Origin: Flectobacillus roseus
GTDB taxonomy: Bacteria; Bacteroidota; Bacteroidia; Cytophagales; Spirosomataceae
Assembly (NCBI RefSeq): GCF_030056665.1
Contig: NZ_JASHIG010000003.1
DNA length: 64,000 bases
Strand: one strand, 5' to 3'
In this document: in pieces, positions 37,800 to 47,205 of the stretch
Layout of the letters: each line of letters opens with the position of its first letter
How positions within the stretch are numbered: the first letter of the stretch is position 1
Notes under the pieces: generated by a model
What the model was told of the DNA's origin: nothing
What the model saw: the letters and a program-made list of their open reading frames with translations, nothing else
Database searches by the model: none
Program-made: the position numbers and the translations under genes

Positions 37800-38514
37800 A
37801 ATCTATCAATTCATAAGTGATAATTGTGCCGTAATTGATTTGTCCTTTGCCCAAACAGTTGCCCTCGTAGCAATAAGAAACATTCGATTCTTTTGAGAAA
37901 ACAATACCAAAATTAGGTGCAAAAAAGACTTGTTTCTTTTGTAAACTCAAGGCACTCGAATCTTTAAATAGCTCCACTTCTACCAGATTTGACATCGTTT
38001 TATGAGAGTAGGTCATTGGAGGTAGCAAACGAGTAATCTGAGCTTGCTGTGCTTTTGTTGGGCTATATAATTGAAAGTTCCACCGAGTACCAACTTCAAT
38101 AGGATTGACCAAAATACATTGGGTTTGGTTGCTTTGAATTTCTATAATTTTGCCGTTCTGTAAAACTACCAATTTCCTGCCAGTTTCAATCCAATTTGTA
38201 TTTTCTTGATTTTTACGAAAAATAGCAACTAAAACCCCTTCATTGTTAGGATAGTCGATGACAATATGTTTTTCGAAAAAAAGAGATTCTGTCGCTTTTT
38301 GATTGAGCGTGTAAGATATTTGGTGAACTGAAAAAACGCAAAACTGCCCTTTTTCTTGCATGAGGTAGTCTCTTGTGGATAAAATGCTAGGTTGTAGTTC
38401 TGTCGAATCCAATGAAGAACAGGCATAAAACAGCGTGGTCAGAAAGAAACAGAAACCACGAACCCAATAACTATCTGATAGCTTTGGGTATTTGATAGGG
38501 TAGATTTTTTGCAT
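37786..38514 (-). CDS. Putative lipoprotein of unknown function
   Basis: 242 residues. The N-terminus has an unusually long polar lead (MQKIYPIKYPKLSDSYWVRG) before a hydrophobic stretch ending LFYAC, so Cys32 is the likely lipid site. The mature part is beta-rich, with no family I recognise (TRWNFQLYSPTKAQQAQITR, FFAPNFGIVFSKE). Its 3' end overlaps the subtilase start, so the two are probably made together, and the lipoprotein may be a partner or inhibitor of the protease. The ATG lies immediately after the T-tract of the terminator of the preceding M61 gene, leaving almost no leader unless transcription reads through that hairpin. Confidence 0.75.
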   Translation of the reverse strand: MQKIYPIKYPKLSDSYWVRGFCFFLTTLFYACSSLDSTELQPSILSTRDYLMQEKGQFCVFSVHQISYTLNQKATESLFFEKHIVIDYPNNEGVLVAIFRKNQENTNWIETGRKLVVLQNGKIIEIQSNQTQCILVNPIEVGTRWNFQLYSPTKAQQAQITRLLPPMTYSHKTMSNLVEVELFKDSSALSLQKKQVFFAPNFGIVFSKESNVSYCYEGNCLGKGQINYGTIITYELIDYGKE

Positions 38515-38550
38515 AAAAAAAGTCTAGCATTGTTTGAAAATGCTAGACTT
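38515..38550 (-). terminator. Terminator of the M61 gene abutting the next start codon
   Basis: Perfect 12-base stem AAGTCTAGCATT / AATGCTAGACTT with a 7-base loop; on the minus strand it is followed by TTTTTT and then directly by ATG. It lies 33 bases after the M61 stop. Confidence 0.85.
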
Positions 38551-38583
38551 GAAAATAGCTAATTAAATAGCAAAAGTCAATGA

Positions 38584-40455
38584 TTATTTACTAGCTGGCG
38601 ACAACCATGCTTTCAACAAAGTAACTTGAGCCTCGCTAGGGGAAGCTACTGGTTTAAGCAAGTTTTTCTCAATAATTTCAGGAATAAACAATGGAGCGGA
38701 AAGTTTTACTTCTACTTTTTTGTCACCTTCTTTACGCATTACAACCATATTGATAGTATCATTTTCTTTAGCGTTTTGCATAAAGTCGGTACGGGTATTA
38801 CGGAAATTCGCCAAATCCAAAGCTTTACCATTCAATGATACAAACTCATCACCAGCTTTTAATCCTAATTTTTTGCCAAAAGCATCAATGCCTTCATCGT
38901 CAAGGATATAAATCGCTTTTGATTCTTGATTCAGCCCTAAGCTATATACCGATACACCAATCGACTTCTCACGCACTTTCGCTTCTTTTTGGAATTCAAT
39001 TCCCACACTTTGGAAGATTTCTTCTAAAGGTAAAGGTTGACTGCCTTCTACGTATTTCGCAAAGAATTGTCTCAATTCAGGGAATTTTGTAATCTCCGTA
39101 ATTTTGTCGAACAATTCAGGGTCTTTGAATGATTTTTCTTTACCATAATATTTAGACAAATCACGCATCAAATTTTGTGTTCCGTAAGCTCCTTTCGAAA
39201 GCTGACGAAGTTTAATATCCAAGCACAAACCAATCAATGCACCTTTTTCGTACACGTTTGGATATTGGTCTTTGTATTTTTCCAACACATCAGCGCTCAT
39301 TACGGTAAATGGTACTTTTTCGTCGTAACGATCATACATACTGTTGATTTTGTTACGAACCATATTTAAGTATTGACCCAATGGAATCAAATCATACATC
39401 ACTTGCATGTGACCCGCCGCATATTCGGTCATACCTTCGTACATCCACAAATGTTTTGACATTTTTGGCTTGTTGAAGTCAAAGTCTCCAATTTCTTCAG
39501 AGTGGATACTCAATGGCGTTACGATGTGGAAAAACTCGTGGGCACAAACATCCTTAACGGTTTGAGATAATTCTTCAGCAGAAGCCTCTGGCAAATAGTA
39601 GAAAGACGAATACGAATGTTCGAGTGCGCCATAGCTACCATTTTTCAAATTGTCTGACAAAATAATCAAGAACGCATATTTTTTGATAGGCAAAGTGCCA
39701 CCTAGATATTCTTTTTGTGCTTCCAACAAAGTTTTTACATTGGCTGCAATCTCAGCAGAATTTGCTTTTTTATTAGGAGAATATACCGAAATCAAGATAT
39801 CTGCACCACCTACTTTCAACACAGTAGTATCGGGTTTTGAATACATGATTGGTGCATCCACCAAGTCATTGTAGTTGCCCACCGAAAACAAGTCACTGCT
39901 TGCATCGCTTTTGCTTGCAATCATCGACGTAGCTCCGTAGAATCCTTTTGGCTTTGAGAAGTTAACGTTGTAGATTACATTTTTTAAATTATCGAAATAG
40001 CCAAAGAATCCGTGAGTATTGACCGCAAACAGTGTATCTTTTTCGATATCTGTTCCCGCAGGTTCAAATACATATTCGCCACTGATTTCGGGAGAATCCC
40101 AAGTGTCATCCACTAAATAAGTGATTTTGTAAAGACTTTTAGCTTTAGCAATCTTGTAGCTGTTTTTATCAAGTTTTTCAACTTTCAAAGCTTTGCCAGC
40201 AGCATCAAAAGCTTTGAAATCGGTAATATAGCGACCAAAGTCATAGTTGGCATAAGTCCCAGGGACAATCTTTGGGAGGTTATACGTGATTTCGTCCTTA
40301 TTGATTTTAGGTGCAATTAATGATACTTCTAGTTTATCATTTTTGACAGTAGTCAAGTCAACAAAGAATTGATACGAAGCATTTTGGGTAACTTTTTGCG
40401 CAAAAGACCCAACACACATAACGAGTGCGCAGAGCGTCAAAATAGTTTTTTTCAT
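38584..40455 (-). CDS. M61-family metallopeptidase with PDZ domain
   Basis: 623 residues. A signal peptide (MKKTILTLCALVMCVGSFAQ) is followed by a beta-rich N-domain, then the M61 catalytic domain with HEFFH at residues 306-310 and the downstream glutamate in LWMYEGMTEYAAG. A C-terminal PDZ domain (about 490-590) contains ILDDEGIDAFGKKLGLKAGD. Relatives are glycyl aminopeptidases and other exported zinc peptidases. The frame opens 11 codons earlier, but the chosen ATG gives a standard signal peptide. Its terminator lies just after the stop. The protein probably works in the periplasm. Confidence 0.92.
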   Translation of the reverse strand: MKKTILTLCALVMCVGSFAQKVTQNASYQFFVDLTTVKNDKLEVSLIAPKINKDEITYNLPKIVPGTYANYDFGRYITDFKAFDAAGKALKVEKLDKNSYKIAKAKSLYKITYLVDDTWDSPEISGEYVFEPAGTDIEKDTLFAVNTHGFFGYFDNLKNVIYNVNFSKPKGFYGATSMIASKSDASSDLFSVGNYNDLVDAPIMYSKPDTTVLKVGGADILISVYSPNKKANSAEIAANVKTLLEAQKEYLGGTLPIKKYAFLIILSDNLKNGSYGALEHSYSSFYYLPEASAEELSQTVKDVCAHEFFHIVTPLSIHSEEIGDFDFNKPKMSKHLWMYEGMTEYAAGHMQVMYDLIPLGQYLNMVRNKINSMYDRYDEKVPFTVMSADVLEKYKDQYPNVYEKGALIGLCLDIKLRQLSKGAYGTQNLMRDLSKYYGKEKSFKDPELFDKITEITKFPELRQFFAKYVEGSQPLPLEEIFQSVGIEFQKEAKVREKSIGVSVYSLGLNQESKAIYILDDEGIDAFGKKLGLKAGDEFVSLNGKALDLANFRNTRTDFMQNAKENDTINMVVMRKEGDKKVEVKLSAPLFIPEIIEKNLLKPVASPSEAQVTLLKAWLSPASK

Positions 40456-40700
40456 TGAATAAAAAATTAAAGTTCTTGAAGCGAACAAAGGCTCAATTTG
40501 TTCCTACAACGGAATTTGTATGTGCATGTTGTATGGACACAGAAAGTATTAGCTAAGGGCGCTTTGCTCAAATATACAAGATTCTGGGCGTTTATTACTT
40601 TTCGGGCATAATAGATTGTGTCAAAACGTCATATCTTGTGATGAGTGGAGGAGGATTTTCTGAGGAAGTCCTCAAGTATTAAGTTTTTACTACATAAAAA
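40456..40700. other. Spacer upstream of the M61 gene
   Basis: No gene seen. A 62-codon minus-strand frame across 40679-40867 runs through a hairpin and the repeat element at 40761-40963 and has no protein features. No good -7 word was found for the M61 gene. Confidence 0.35.
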
Positions 40701-40739
40701 AACTGCGCTAGTGTTTTGGACTTAAACACTAGCGCAGTT
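40701..40739 (-). terminator. Strong hairpin downstream of the YceI gene
   Basis: Perfect 16-base stem AACTGCGCTAGTGTTT / AAACACTAGCGCAGTT with a 7-base loop; on the minus strand it is followed by TTTTTTATG. It is probably the YceI terminator, displaced from the stop by the repeat element inserted between them. Confidence 0.75.
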
Positions 40740-40760
40740 AATATTTTTAGAAAATCTGAG

Positions 40761-40963
40761 AGTATGTTTAAAAATTTTATTTGGCTTGTATCGGAAAAAC
40801 AGAATTTCCCTTCGCCACCCCTTACTTTTCTTGTCTTGACACAAGAAAAGTAACAAAAGAAAGTCAAGAAATCCTAAACTCGCCTGCGGCTCAAACAATA
40901 GGATTTCGGGAAAATAATTGCAAACTTTTTCATTATTAATGACTTATAAAATTTAAACATACT
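40761..40963. mobile_element. 203-bp MITE-like element with terminal inverted repeats
   Basis: Ends AGTATGTTTAAAAATTTTAT and its inverse ATAAAATTTAAACATACT match over 18 bases with a 2-base gap. An inner palindrome TTACTTTTCTTGT / ACAAGAAAAGTAA (40822-40853) matches a word that I recall as common in bacterial intergenic repeats. No transposase is present. The element lies between the YceI stop and its likely terminator. Confidence 0.65.
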
Positions 40964-40972
40964 TTGAATCAA

Positions 40973-41539
40973 CTAGTTTTGAACAAATTCTCCGTTTGCT
41001 TTCAATTCGATTTCGTCGCTAACTACTGCTGAAGGAGTTTTGCCACCAACTCCAAAGTCAGAACGTTTGATATTACCTACTACTTTGAAACCAGCTAATT
41101 TTTTCTTCTGACGGTTTTCGCCGATACCATTCAATGTAACATCAAAAGTTACTGGTTTTGTTACGCCGTGCATTGTCAAATCACCTGTTACTTTCAAAGC
41201 TTTACCACTTCCTTTTTGTACTGAGTTACTTTTGAAAGTAATACTAGGGTAATTTGCTGTATCGAAGAAACCATCACCTTTTAAGTGACCATCTCTTGTA
41301 TCGTTATCTGTATTGATGGTGTTTACATCGATAGTAAATTCAAATACTGCATCTGAGAAATCTTCTTTTGAAGAAGTAATAGAAGCATCAAATTTCTTGA
41401 ATGAGCCATCCACATCAGAAAGCATCATGTGAACAACGCTAAATCCGATTTTAGAGTGCGCTTTGTCTACAGACCATTTTTGTGCAAATGTGCTTAACGA
41501 TGCAACCAAAAGGAGAGAGAGAATAGTGATTTTTTTCAT
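40973..41539 (-). CDS. YceI-family periplasmic lipocalin-like protein
   Basis: 188 residues. Signal peptide MKKITILSLLLVASLSTFAQ, then the YceI beta-barrel: WSVDKAHSKIGFSVVHMMLS, VDGSFKKFDASITSSKEDFS, DGHLKGDGFFDTANYPSITF and LTMHGVTKPVTFDVTLNGIG. The C-terminal ends ELKANGEFVQN. Members bind isoprenoid-type lipids in a long hydrophobic pocket and are exported. The start is fixed by the signal peptide. It is monocistronic. The MITE-like element begins 10 bases after the stop. Confidence 0.95.
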   Translation of the reverse strand: MKKITILSLLLVASLSTFAQKWSVDKAHSKIGFSVVHMMLSDVDGSFKKFDASITSSKEDFSDAVFEFTIDVNTINTDNDTRDGHLKGDGFFDTANYPSITFKSNSVQKGSGKALKVTGDLTMHGVTKPVTFDVTLNGIGENRQKKKLAGFKVVGNIKRSDFGVGGKTPSAVVSDEIELKANGEFVQN

Positions 41540-42302
41540 GGTAATGAAAGTTTTTGGGGTTAAAAATAGATAAAGTATAAAAAGAAAATAATTAGTACTA
41601 AAAAGCTTGCTTGTTAGCCAATATCAATGAATTGACTCAATTGTCCTCAACTTAAAAAAATAAATTTAAGGGTTTCTAAAATTTAGCTATAAGCCTAAAA
41701 TAAAGGTATATACGACGGTATTTTTCTCATACTTGACAAATAGGCTTAATAGATTATAGCGTATGGTGAATAACGAACGCTTGACTACCCTTGAAAATTT
41801 TAAGAGATACAAGTTCTAAATGAAATGAAGCTAAAAATTGTGATTAATAATTGTATAAATAAATCTTGAGAGTGAAACTAAATAGGATTAATGGCGTTTA
41901 GAGGAAGTATTTACTTTATTTGAAGTCTTTTATTCAATCGCTATTAACTAAAAGTACGTCAATCGTTTGGTCGATGAAAATGATATGATAAAGAAAAGGC
42001 TCGTCTCGAATAGGACGAGCCTTTCTAGATTATTATCCAAAAAACACAATTATATAGATTGTGTGCCCTAGATAAGAGGATCAGAAAACTCGTAGTTTGT
42101 CTTTCCTGGGGTTATATCGTTGCTTGAAGCTATCTATGTCTTCAAGAATGCAATCGAAGTTCATTTGCTCAAAGGTGAAAGAATCTGAAAATAGTCCAAA
42201 ATACTTTTGCCTTTAATTGATTCTTTTCCAGAGAACAATGTTGGAATTAAATCGGTTGCAAATTTACTAATAAAGAATAATATTACCGAATTATACTCAA
42301 AA
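41540..42302. other. 763-base spacer with terminator and possible coding remnants
   Basis: A perfect hairpin AAAGGCTCGTC / GACGAGCCTTT (41994-42025) followed by TTTC on the minus strand probably ends the TonB receptor transcript. Between it and the receptor stop the minus strand reads as two short adjoining frames (VILFFISKFATDLIPTLFSG ... then MNFDCILEDIDSFKQRYNPR), which look like worn coding sequence but cannot be named. The rest (41540-41990) is AT-rich with no gene seen. Confidence 0.4.
41994..42025 (-). terminator. Terminator downstream of the TonB receptor
   Basis: 11-base stem AAAGGCTCGTC / GACGAGCCTTT with an 8-base loop; on the minus strand TTTTC follows. It lies about 280 bases beyond the receptor stop codon. 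Confidence 0.75.
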
Positions 42303-44882
42303 TTATCTTGGGCGACTTCCACTATTTCCACCACTTGCAGGAGCAGCTTGTCCGCCACCGCTGTTATCGCCACCTCCATCGCCTTTTACGTCATCATTAC
42401 TAACCGATTTGGTTTTTTTAGGGCTAGAGAAGCTCATTTTGCCAATTTTATAACTGAATGTTAATTTAACGCTCGAGTTATATATTTTATTTTCACTGGT
42501 CTGCTTAAAAGTTTCTGAATTCAAATTCGTCGCCATAACAAAGCCATTCGTCATGAAATTTTCGGCTGCTATCCCAATACTTCCTTTCTGGTTTGGCAAA
42601 TCTTTTTTGATACCCAGCGAGTACATTCTAAATCCACTTTGTGAACCTTGTAATTGAATCTGTGGTCCACGGAAAAATCCAAATCCTTGTATTCCCCATC
42701 CGTTTGTCAAAGACAACGAGGTCATGATACGTCCACTCACTACAAATCCTGAATTGCTCGTTGTGTATGAGGTTCCGCTTAAGCTCTGTGCCTGCCCTTC
42801 AAGGTAGGTATGCAATAGGTCAACCCCGCCATTCAAACTCCATTTTGGTGTGATAAATATATTGGCGAATACATTGGCACCATAATTTTGTTGTCTACCG
42901 ATATTTTGAAAAGTCGTAATCAAAGCTCCAGATAAAGTATCTGATAATACTCTGATTTGCGAAATCGAATTATTGGTTTGACGAGCAAATACTGAGGCAT
43001 TGATATACGTCTTATTAATATTGGTACTTGCGCCTAATTCAAAGTTATCAGTCAATTCAGGACTTAAGTTGGGGTTACCAATTCTAATATCTTGCGGGTT
43101 AGCTGCATTAAAGTTAGGGTTCAATTGCTGTAACCCTGGGCGCTGAATACGACGATTGTATGCGGCTTTTAACGTAGTACCAGCAAAGGTTTTTGAAACA
43201 TTGATACTTGGTACTAAGTTGCTATAATCTGGTATCGAAATGGTACTCTTTGCATCATTTGCGGTGATGCTTGTGTATTCGTAACGGCTCCCTACTTTGA
43301 AAGTATACTTGTTGTCTGTCGTATAGGTATAAGACAAATAACCTGCTGCTACATTTTGCTGATAATTCAACAAACCTGCTGGACGAGTTGCGTCGTTATA
43401 ATATATAGAAGAGTTGCCAGTTGCAGCTAAATACTCATAATTACTATTTACTTGTCTAAAAATTCCTTTAACGCCGAATTCTAGTAATTGGTTCTTAGTC
43501 AGAGGAGTAGTGTAGTCTGTTTGTACTGTAAACTCCTTGTTAGTATTCAAGTTGATGTTTTTCTGACGAGAAAGAATATCGTTGCCTGTTCCCAACAAAT
43601 CCGAAGTAAAGTTGTTGGTCAAATTGTTCTGGCTATACTGCGTCGAAATAGACCATTCTTGCTGTGGCTTGAAGGTATGCAGATAGTCAATGTTTAAGTC
43701 AACAGAGTTGGATAAGTCCTGAGAATTGATGCCTCTCAACGAAGTACTCTTTAGAGCTTCATCTGCGAAAATTGAGGTTGCTTGTGTTTGATCACGTTTG
43801 AAGTTTCTAACCCCAAAACGAGCACTTGCCGATAGAGACTGATTTTTAGCTAAATCGTAATCAAAACCTAAAGTATATTGTCCAAACAAACCATTATCTT
43901 GTGCATCAGTACTTTGTTTAGTCGTAATAGTAGAGCCTCCTTGCAAAGTAGATTGCGTTAATGTACCAGAAGAAGGGTTGTAAAATGCACGACCAAAACC
44001 ACTCAAGCTAACGCCTAATTTTCCTTTGCGGTAATTGCCATTCAAGCCTAAGTTCGACGAGCGGTTACCTACACCAGAATCTACATTGAGCGTAAGACCT
44101 TCTAGGGTAGTTTTCTTAGTAATGATATTGATAATACCTCCCGAACCTTCAGCATCATATTTGGCAGATGGCGATGTAATTACTTCAACGGTTTTAATCA
44201 TATCGGCAGGGATTTGCTTCAAGGCATCAGCCACACTGCTCGCCATAATCGTTGAAGGTTTGTTATTAATCAAAACTCGGATATTCGAGCTACCTCTCAA
44301 TGATACGTTACCGTCCAAATCTACGGTAAGCATGGGTACTTTTTTCAATACATCCGAAGCATCGCCACCTTTTGAGGTTAAATCCTTTTCAGCATTAAAA
44401 ACCAAGCGGTCGACTTTTTCTTCGATAAGTGCTTTTTGACCTGTTACGGTTACTTCCTGAAGCATTTTCATTTGAGGATTCAATTTGATAACACCTAAAT
44501 CTAGGTCATCACCTTTTTTGAGTTTGATATCATCAATGGTTTTATTGATGAAGCCAACAAATGAAATTTGAATTTTGTAATCGCCAGGAGCCAAGCCTTT
44601 CATGGTAAACTTACCTTTGTCATCGGCAACTGCCCCATCTATAATTTTGTTGGTAGCTTTGTTGAAAAGCGCAATGTTGGCAAATTCTACAGCTTGTGTC
44701 GCAGCCGAGTCGATTACATACCCTGTGATTTTGGCATTGCCTTTCGGTGCAGGATTTGCTACAGCGTTATTTTCGTTTGCAGTACGCTGGCGACCTTGTC
44801 CTTCAGCGCCTGCTCCTGGAAATTGCGCTTGTGCCAACTGGATGGTTATGACAAACGCTAGGAAAGTGAATAATGATTTCAT
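42303..44882 (-). CDS. TonB-dependent receptor with regulatory-like N-domain
   Basis: 859 residues. After a signal peptide (MKSLFTFLAFVITIQLAQAQ) come a Gly/Gln-rich linker, a carboxypeptidase-regulatory-like domain (KITGYVIDSAATQAVEFANI), a plug (DVLKKVPMLTVDLDGNVSLR, SSNIRVLINNKPS, IKTVEVITSPSAKYDAEGSG) and an outer-membrane beta-barrel of the OMP_b-brl_3 type. The C-terminus is an odd Gly/Ser/Asp-rich tail (KGDGGGDNSGGGQAAPASGG), not the usual terminal aromatic residue, so the barrel ends before residue 825. The substrate is unknown. A longer frame of 21 codons is open, but the signal peptide starts at the chosen ATG. It is divergent from the LytS/LytR genes. Confidence 0.92.
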   Translation of the reverse strand: MKSLFTFLAFVITIQLAQAQFPGAGAEGQGRQRTANENNAVANPAPKGNAKITGYVIDSAATQAVEFANIALFNKATNKIIDGAVADDKGKFTMKGLAPGDYKIQISFVGFINKTIDDIKLKKGDDLDLGVIKLNPQMKMLQEVTVTGQKALIEEKVDRLVFNAEKDLTSKGGDASDVLKKVPMLTVDLDGNVSLRGSSNIRVLINNKPSTIMASSVADALKQIPADMIKTVEVITSPSAKYDAEGSGGIINIITKKTTLEGLTLNVDSGVGNRSSNLGLNGNYRKGKLGVSLSGFGRAFYNPSSGTLTQSTLQGGSTITTKQSTDAQDNGLFGQYTLGFDYDLAKNQSLSASARFGVRNFKRDQTQATSIFADEALKSTSLRGINSQDLSNSVDLNIDYLHTFKPQQEWSISTQYSQNNLTNNFTSDLLGTGNDILSRQKNINLNTNKEFTVQTDYTTPLTKNQLLEFGVKGIFRQVNSNYEYLAATGNSSIYYNDATRPAGLLNYQQNVAAGYLSYTYTTDNKYTFKVGSRYEYTSITANDAKSTISIPDYSNLVPSINVSKTFAGTTLKAAYNRRIQRPGLQQLNPNFNAANPQDIRIGNPNLSPELTDNFELGASTNINKTYINASVFARQTNNSISQIRVLSDTLSGALITTFQNIGRQQNYGANVFANIFITPKWSLNGGVDLLHTYLEGQAQSLSGTSYTTSNSGFVVSGRIMTSLSLTNGWGIQGFGFFRGPQIQLQGSQSGFRMYSLGIKKDLPNQKGSIGIAAENFMTNGFVMATNLNSETFKQTSENKIYNSSVKLTFSYKIGKMSFSSPKKTKSVSNDDVKGDGGGDNSGGGQAAPASGGNSGSRPR

Positions 44883-45239
44883 ATTTTGAGAGATTATAAA
44901 TCTTAAGTGCCTTTGAGTTTTTTTGATGGAACAAAACAAATACAAAAAATTGGACTAATTTTTTGTATTATACCTTTCCGACAATCGACTCGACAACTCG
45001 GGAGATTACTCGATGTTGCCGAATGATGGAGAAAATAGGGGGGATTATCTGTCACAAAAGTCAAATGGTAGAATAAAAGGGCTTGTTTAAAGGGATTATA
45101 TGCCGAATCTTTTAACTTTCTGTCGAGATTTGAAAATAAAGATAATACGAGCGTAAAGGTGAAGTTTTAAAAATGATTCTTTTCCCAGCCTTTATGGCTC
45201 AAGTCGATTGATTAGGTACCAAAACTATACTTCATTATA

Positions 45240-46277
45240 ATGAATCCTCCGAAAAAACAACGAATACTATATATACACATAGCCTTCTGGTGCGTGTATT
45301 TTTCCTTCTTTTATTATCAGTACACCTATCCCAAACATGGGCAAGAACCAGATTTGCTCAAAGCATTTGTTGATGCTGGTTTCCAAGCTATTTGTATAGC
45401 CGCTATGGCTTATTTCAATTACTTTGTCTTATTGCCAAAGTTTCTAGCGAATAAGAAGTGGAGTTCCTACTTTGCGAGTATCATACTTCCACTTTTGCTT
45501 TCTGTCGAGATATTGGTACATGGTAAACGTTGGATTGTAGATGGGTATCGTCATGAGGCTTGGTTTTTATATACCGACCGCTTTTGGGTAAGTTCAACGC
45601 TTTCAACGTTGTTTATATGTGCATTTGTAAGCTTATTAAAATTTGTGGAGGATTGGTTTGAGTTGGAGGCTAAAAAGAAGGAAATCGAGAATGAAGGCTT
45701 GATGGCAGAGTTACGATTTTTGAAGGCCCAAATCAATCCTCATTTCTTATTCAATACGCTTAACAATTTGTACTATCTAGCATTTACGAATTCTCCGAAT
45801 ACTACCGAGGTAATTGCTAAGTTATCGCAAATGATGCGCTATATGATTTATGATTCGAACCATACAAAGGTGCCCTTGTCGAAAGAAATAGAGTACATGC
45901 AGAATTACATCAGTTTGGAAGAGCTACGGTTGAATAATGAGATACCCATTCGGCTAGAGGTCAAGGGTGAAACTACTGGTGTAATGATTGTGCCACTTAT
46001 TTTGATTACTTTTTTGGAAAATGCTTTCAAACATGGCGTGAGTAATAATGTGTCTGATTCATGTGTATATGCAGTAGTAGAACTCACAAATCAGACTTGT
46101 ACTTATACCGTAGAAAATCCCAAAATTCCGAAAAATACTAATAATGAAGAAAAGTCAGGGATAGGATTACAAAATGTGAGACGCCGTTTGGAATTAAGCT
46201 ATCCGAATCAACATGAACTAATCATTGAGGATACCCCAACTCATTATCGTGTACATTTAACCCTCAATTTGGCATGA
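45240..46277 (+). CDS. LytS-type sensor histidine kinase
   Basis: 345 residues. Four membrane segments fill about residues 10-135 (IAFWCVYFSFFYYQYT, FQAICIAAMAYFNYFVLLP, YFASIILPLLLSVEILV, FWVSSTLSTLFICAFVSLLK), followed by a short linker helix. The His_kinase domain contains FLKAQINPHFLFNTLNNLYY with phospho-acceptor His168, and the ATPase domain has PLILITFLENAFKHGVSN and SGIGLQNVRRRLELSYP. The sensed signal is unknown because the N-terminus is all membrane. The stop overlaps the start of the response regulator (ATGA), the classic arrangement of a translationally coupled pair. Confidence 0.95.
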   Translation: MNPPKKQRILYIHIAFWCVYFSFFYYQYTYPKHGQEPDLLKAFVDAGFQAICIAAMAYFNYFVLLPKFLANKKWSSYFASIILPLLLSVEILVHGKRWIVDGYRHEAWFLYTDRFWVSSTLSTLFICAFVSLLKFVEDWFELEAKKKEIENEGLMAELRFLKAQINPHFLFNTLNNLYYLAFTNSPNTTEVIAKLSQMMRYMIYDSNHTKVPLSKEIEYMQNYISLEELRLNNEIPIRLEVKGETTGVMIVPLILITFLENAFKHGVSNNVSDSCVYAVVELTNQTCTYTVENPKIPKNTNNEEKSGIGLQNVRRRLELSYPNQHELIIEDTPTHYRVHLTLNLA

Positions 46278-47038
46278 ATATCACCTGCATGATTGTTGAA
46301 GATGAGCCATTAGCACGCAATCTTTTGACAGAATACGTTAAAAAAATCCCCTATTTAAACCTATTAAAAGCTTGCTCAAATCCCTTGGATGCGATTGAGT
46401 TTTTGAGAGAAAACTCCGTAGATGTATTGTTTTTGGATGTGCAAATGCCCGAAATTACTGGTATTACCTTGCTCAAAATTTTACAAAAAAAGCCATTGGT
46501 AATTCTTACTACGGCCTATTCTGAATATGCCTTAGAAGGATATGAGCTTGATGTCATGGATTACTTACTTAAGCCTATCACTTTTGAACGTTTTTTGAAA
46601 TCTGTCGAAAAAGCGAGCCAACGACTAGGAGGTAATGAAAACTCTAATGTTTTGATTCCTACTACAGTTGAGCGAATTATTCATGAAAAAGTACCTGTCA
46701 TGGATCAAAGCCCAGCTTATATTTTTGTGAAAGATGGTACAAAATTGGTCAAAATCAGACTCAACGAAATCCTCTATGTAGAGGGCTTGAAGGATTACGT
46801 GACAATTTTTACTAAAACCCAAAAAGTAGTTACCTTACAACGCCTGAAGACTTTGGAGGAACAACTGCCCGAACAGAAATTTATTCGAATCCATAATTCC
46901 TATATCGTGTCGTTGGATGCCATTGATGCTATTCATAAAGAAAAAGTATTGATAGGACAGACCTATTTGCCTATTAGTGATACCTATCGCCGAGCTTTTA
47001 AAGAGTTTATCGATAAAAATCAGTTAGGAGAGATGTAA
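46274..47038 (+). CDS. LytTR-family response regulator
   Basis: 254 residues. A receiver domain (residues 1-120) has the acidic pair in VEDEPLAR and phosphorylation site Asp55 in LFLDVQMPEITG, with Lys in LLKPITFERF. The C-terminal LytTR domain (about 150-250) has YIFVKDGTKLVKIRLNEILY, VEGLKDYVTIFT, and FIRIHNSYIVSLDAIDAIHK. It binds DNA direct repeats when phosphorylated by the sensor kinase encoded just upstream, with which it overlaps by four bases. The target genes are unknown; the TonB receptor gene transcribed divergently is a neighbour. Confidence 0.96.
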   Translation: MNITCMIVEDEPLARNLLTEYVKKIPYLNLLKACSNPLDAIEFLRENSVDVLFLDVQMPEITGITLLKILQKKPLVILTTAYSEYALEGYELDVMDYLLKPITFERFLKSVEKASQRLGGNENSNVLIPTTVERIIHEKVPVMDQSPAYIFVKDGTKLVKIRLNEILYVEGLKDYVTIFTKTQKVVTLQRLKTLEEQLPEQKFIRIHNSYIVSLDAIDAIHKEKVLIGQTYLPISDTYRRAFKEFIDKNQLGEM

Positions 47039-47193
47039 GATTAAAATTTGAAGATTTGAAGATTTGAAGATGAGTCATGTACTGTGACAATTTTTCAAAT
47101 CTTTTTCATTCGCCAACCTGAAAATTGCCTAATGTTACGGCTTCCTTCCAATATATTTTCAGGTCTATCAAGTCACTTCTCCTCATTTGCTTG

Positions 47194-47201
47194 TACTTTT
47201 G
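47194..47201 (+). promoter_or_regulatory. Candidate -7 element for the DEAD-box gene
   Basis: TACTTTTG matches TAnnTTTG but lies only 4 bases before the ATG at 47206, which would make the message nearly leaderless. No well-spaced -33 TTTG is present, so this could be chance. Confidence 0.25.
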
Positions 47202-47205
47202 TATT

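Noticed and set aside
40679..40867. 62-codon minus-strand frame
   Set aside because: It runs through a terminator hairpin and the MITE-like element and looks accidental.
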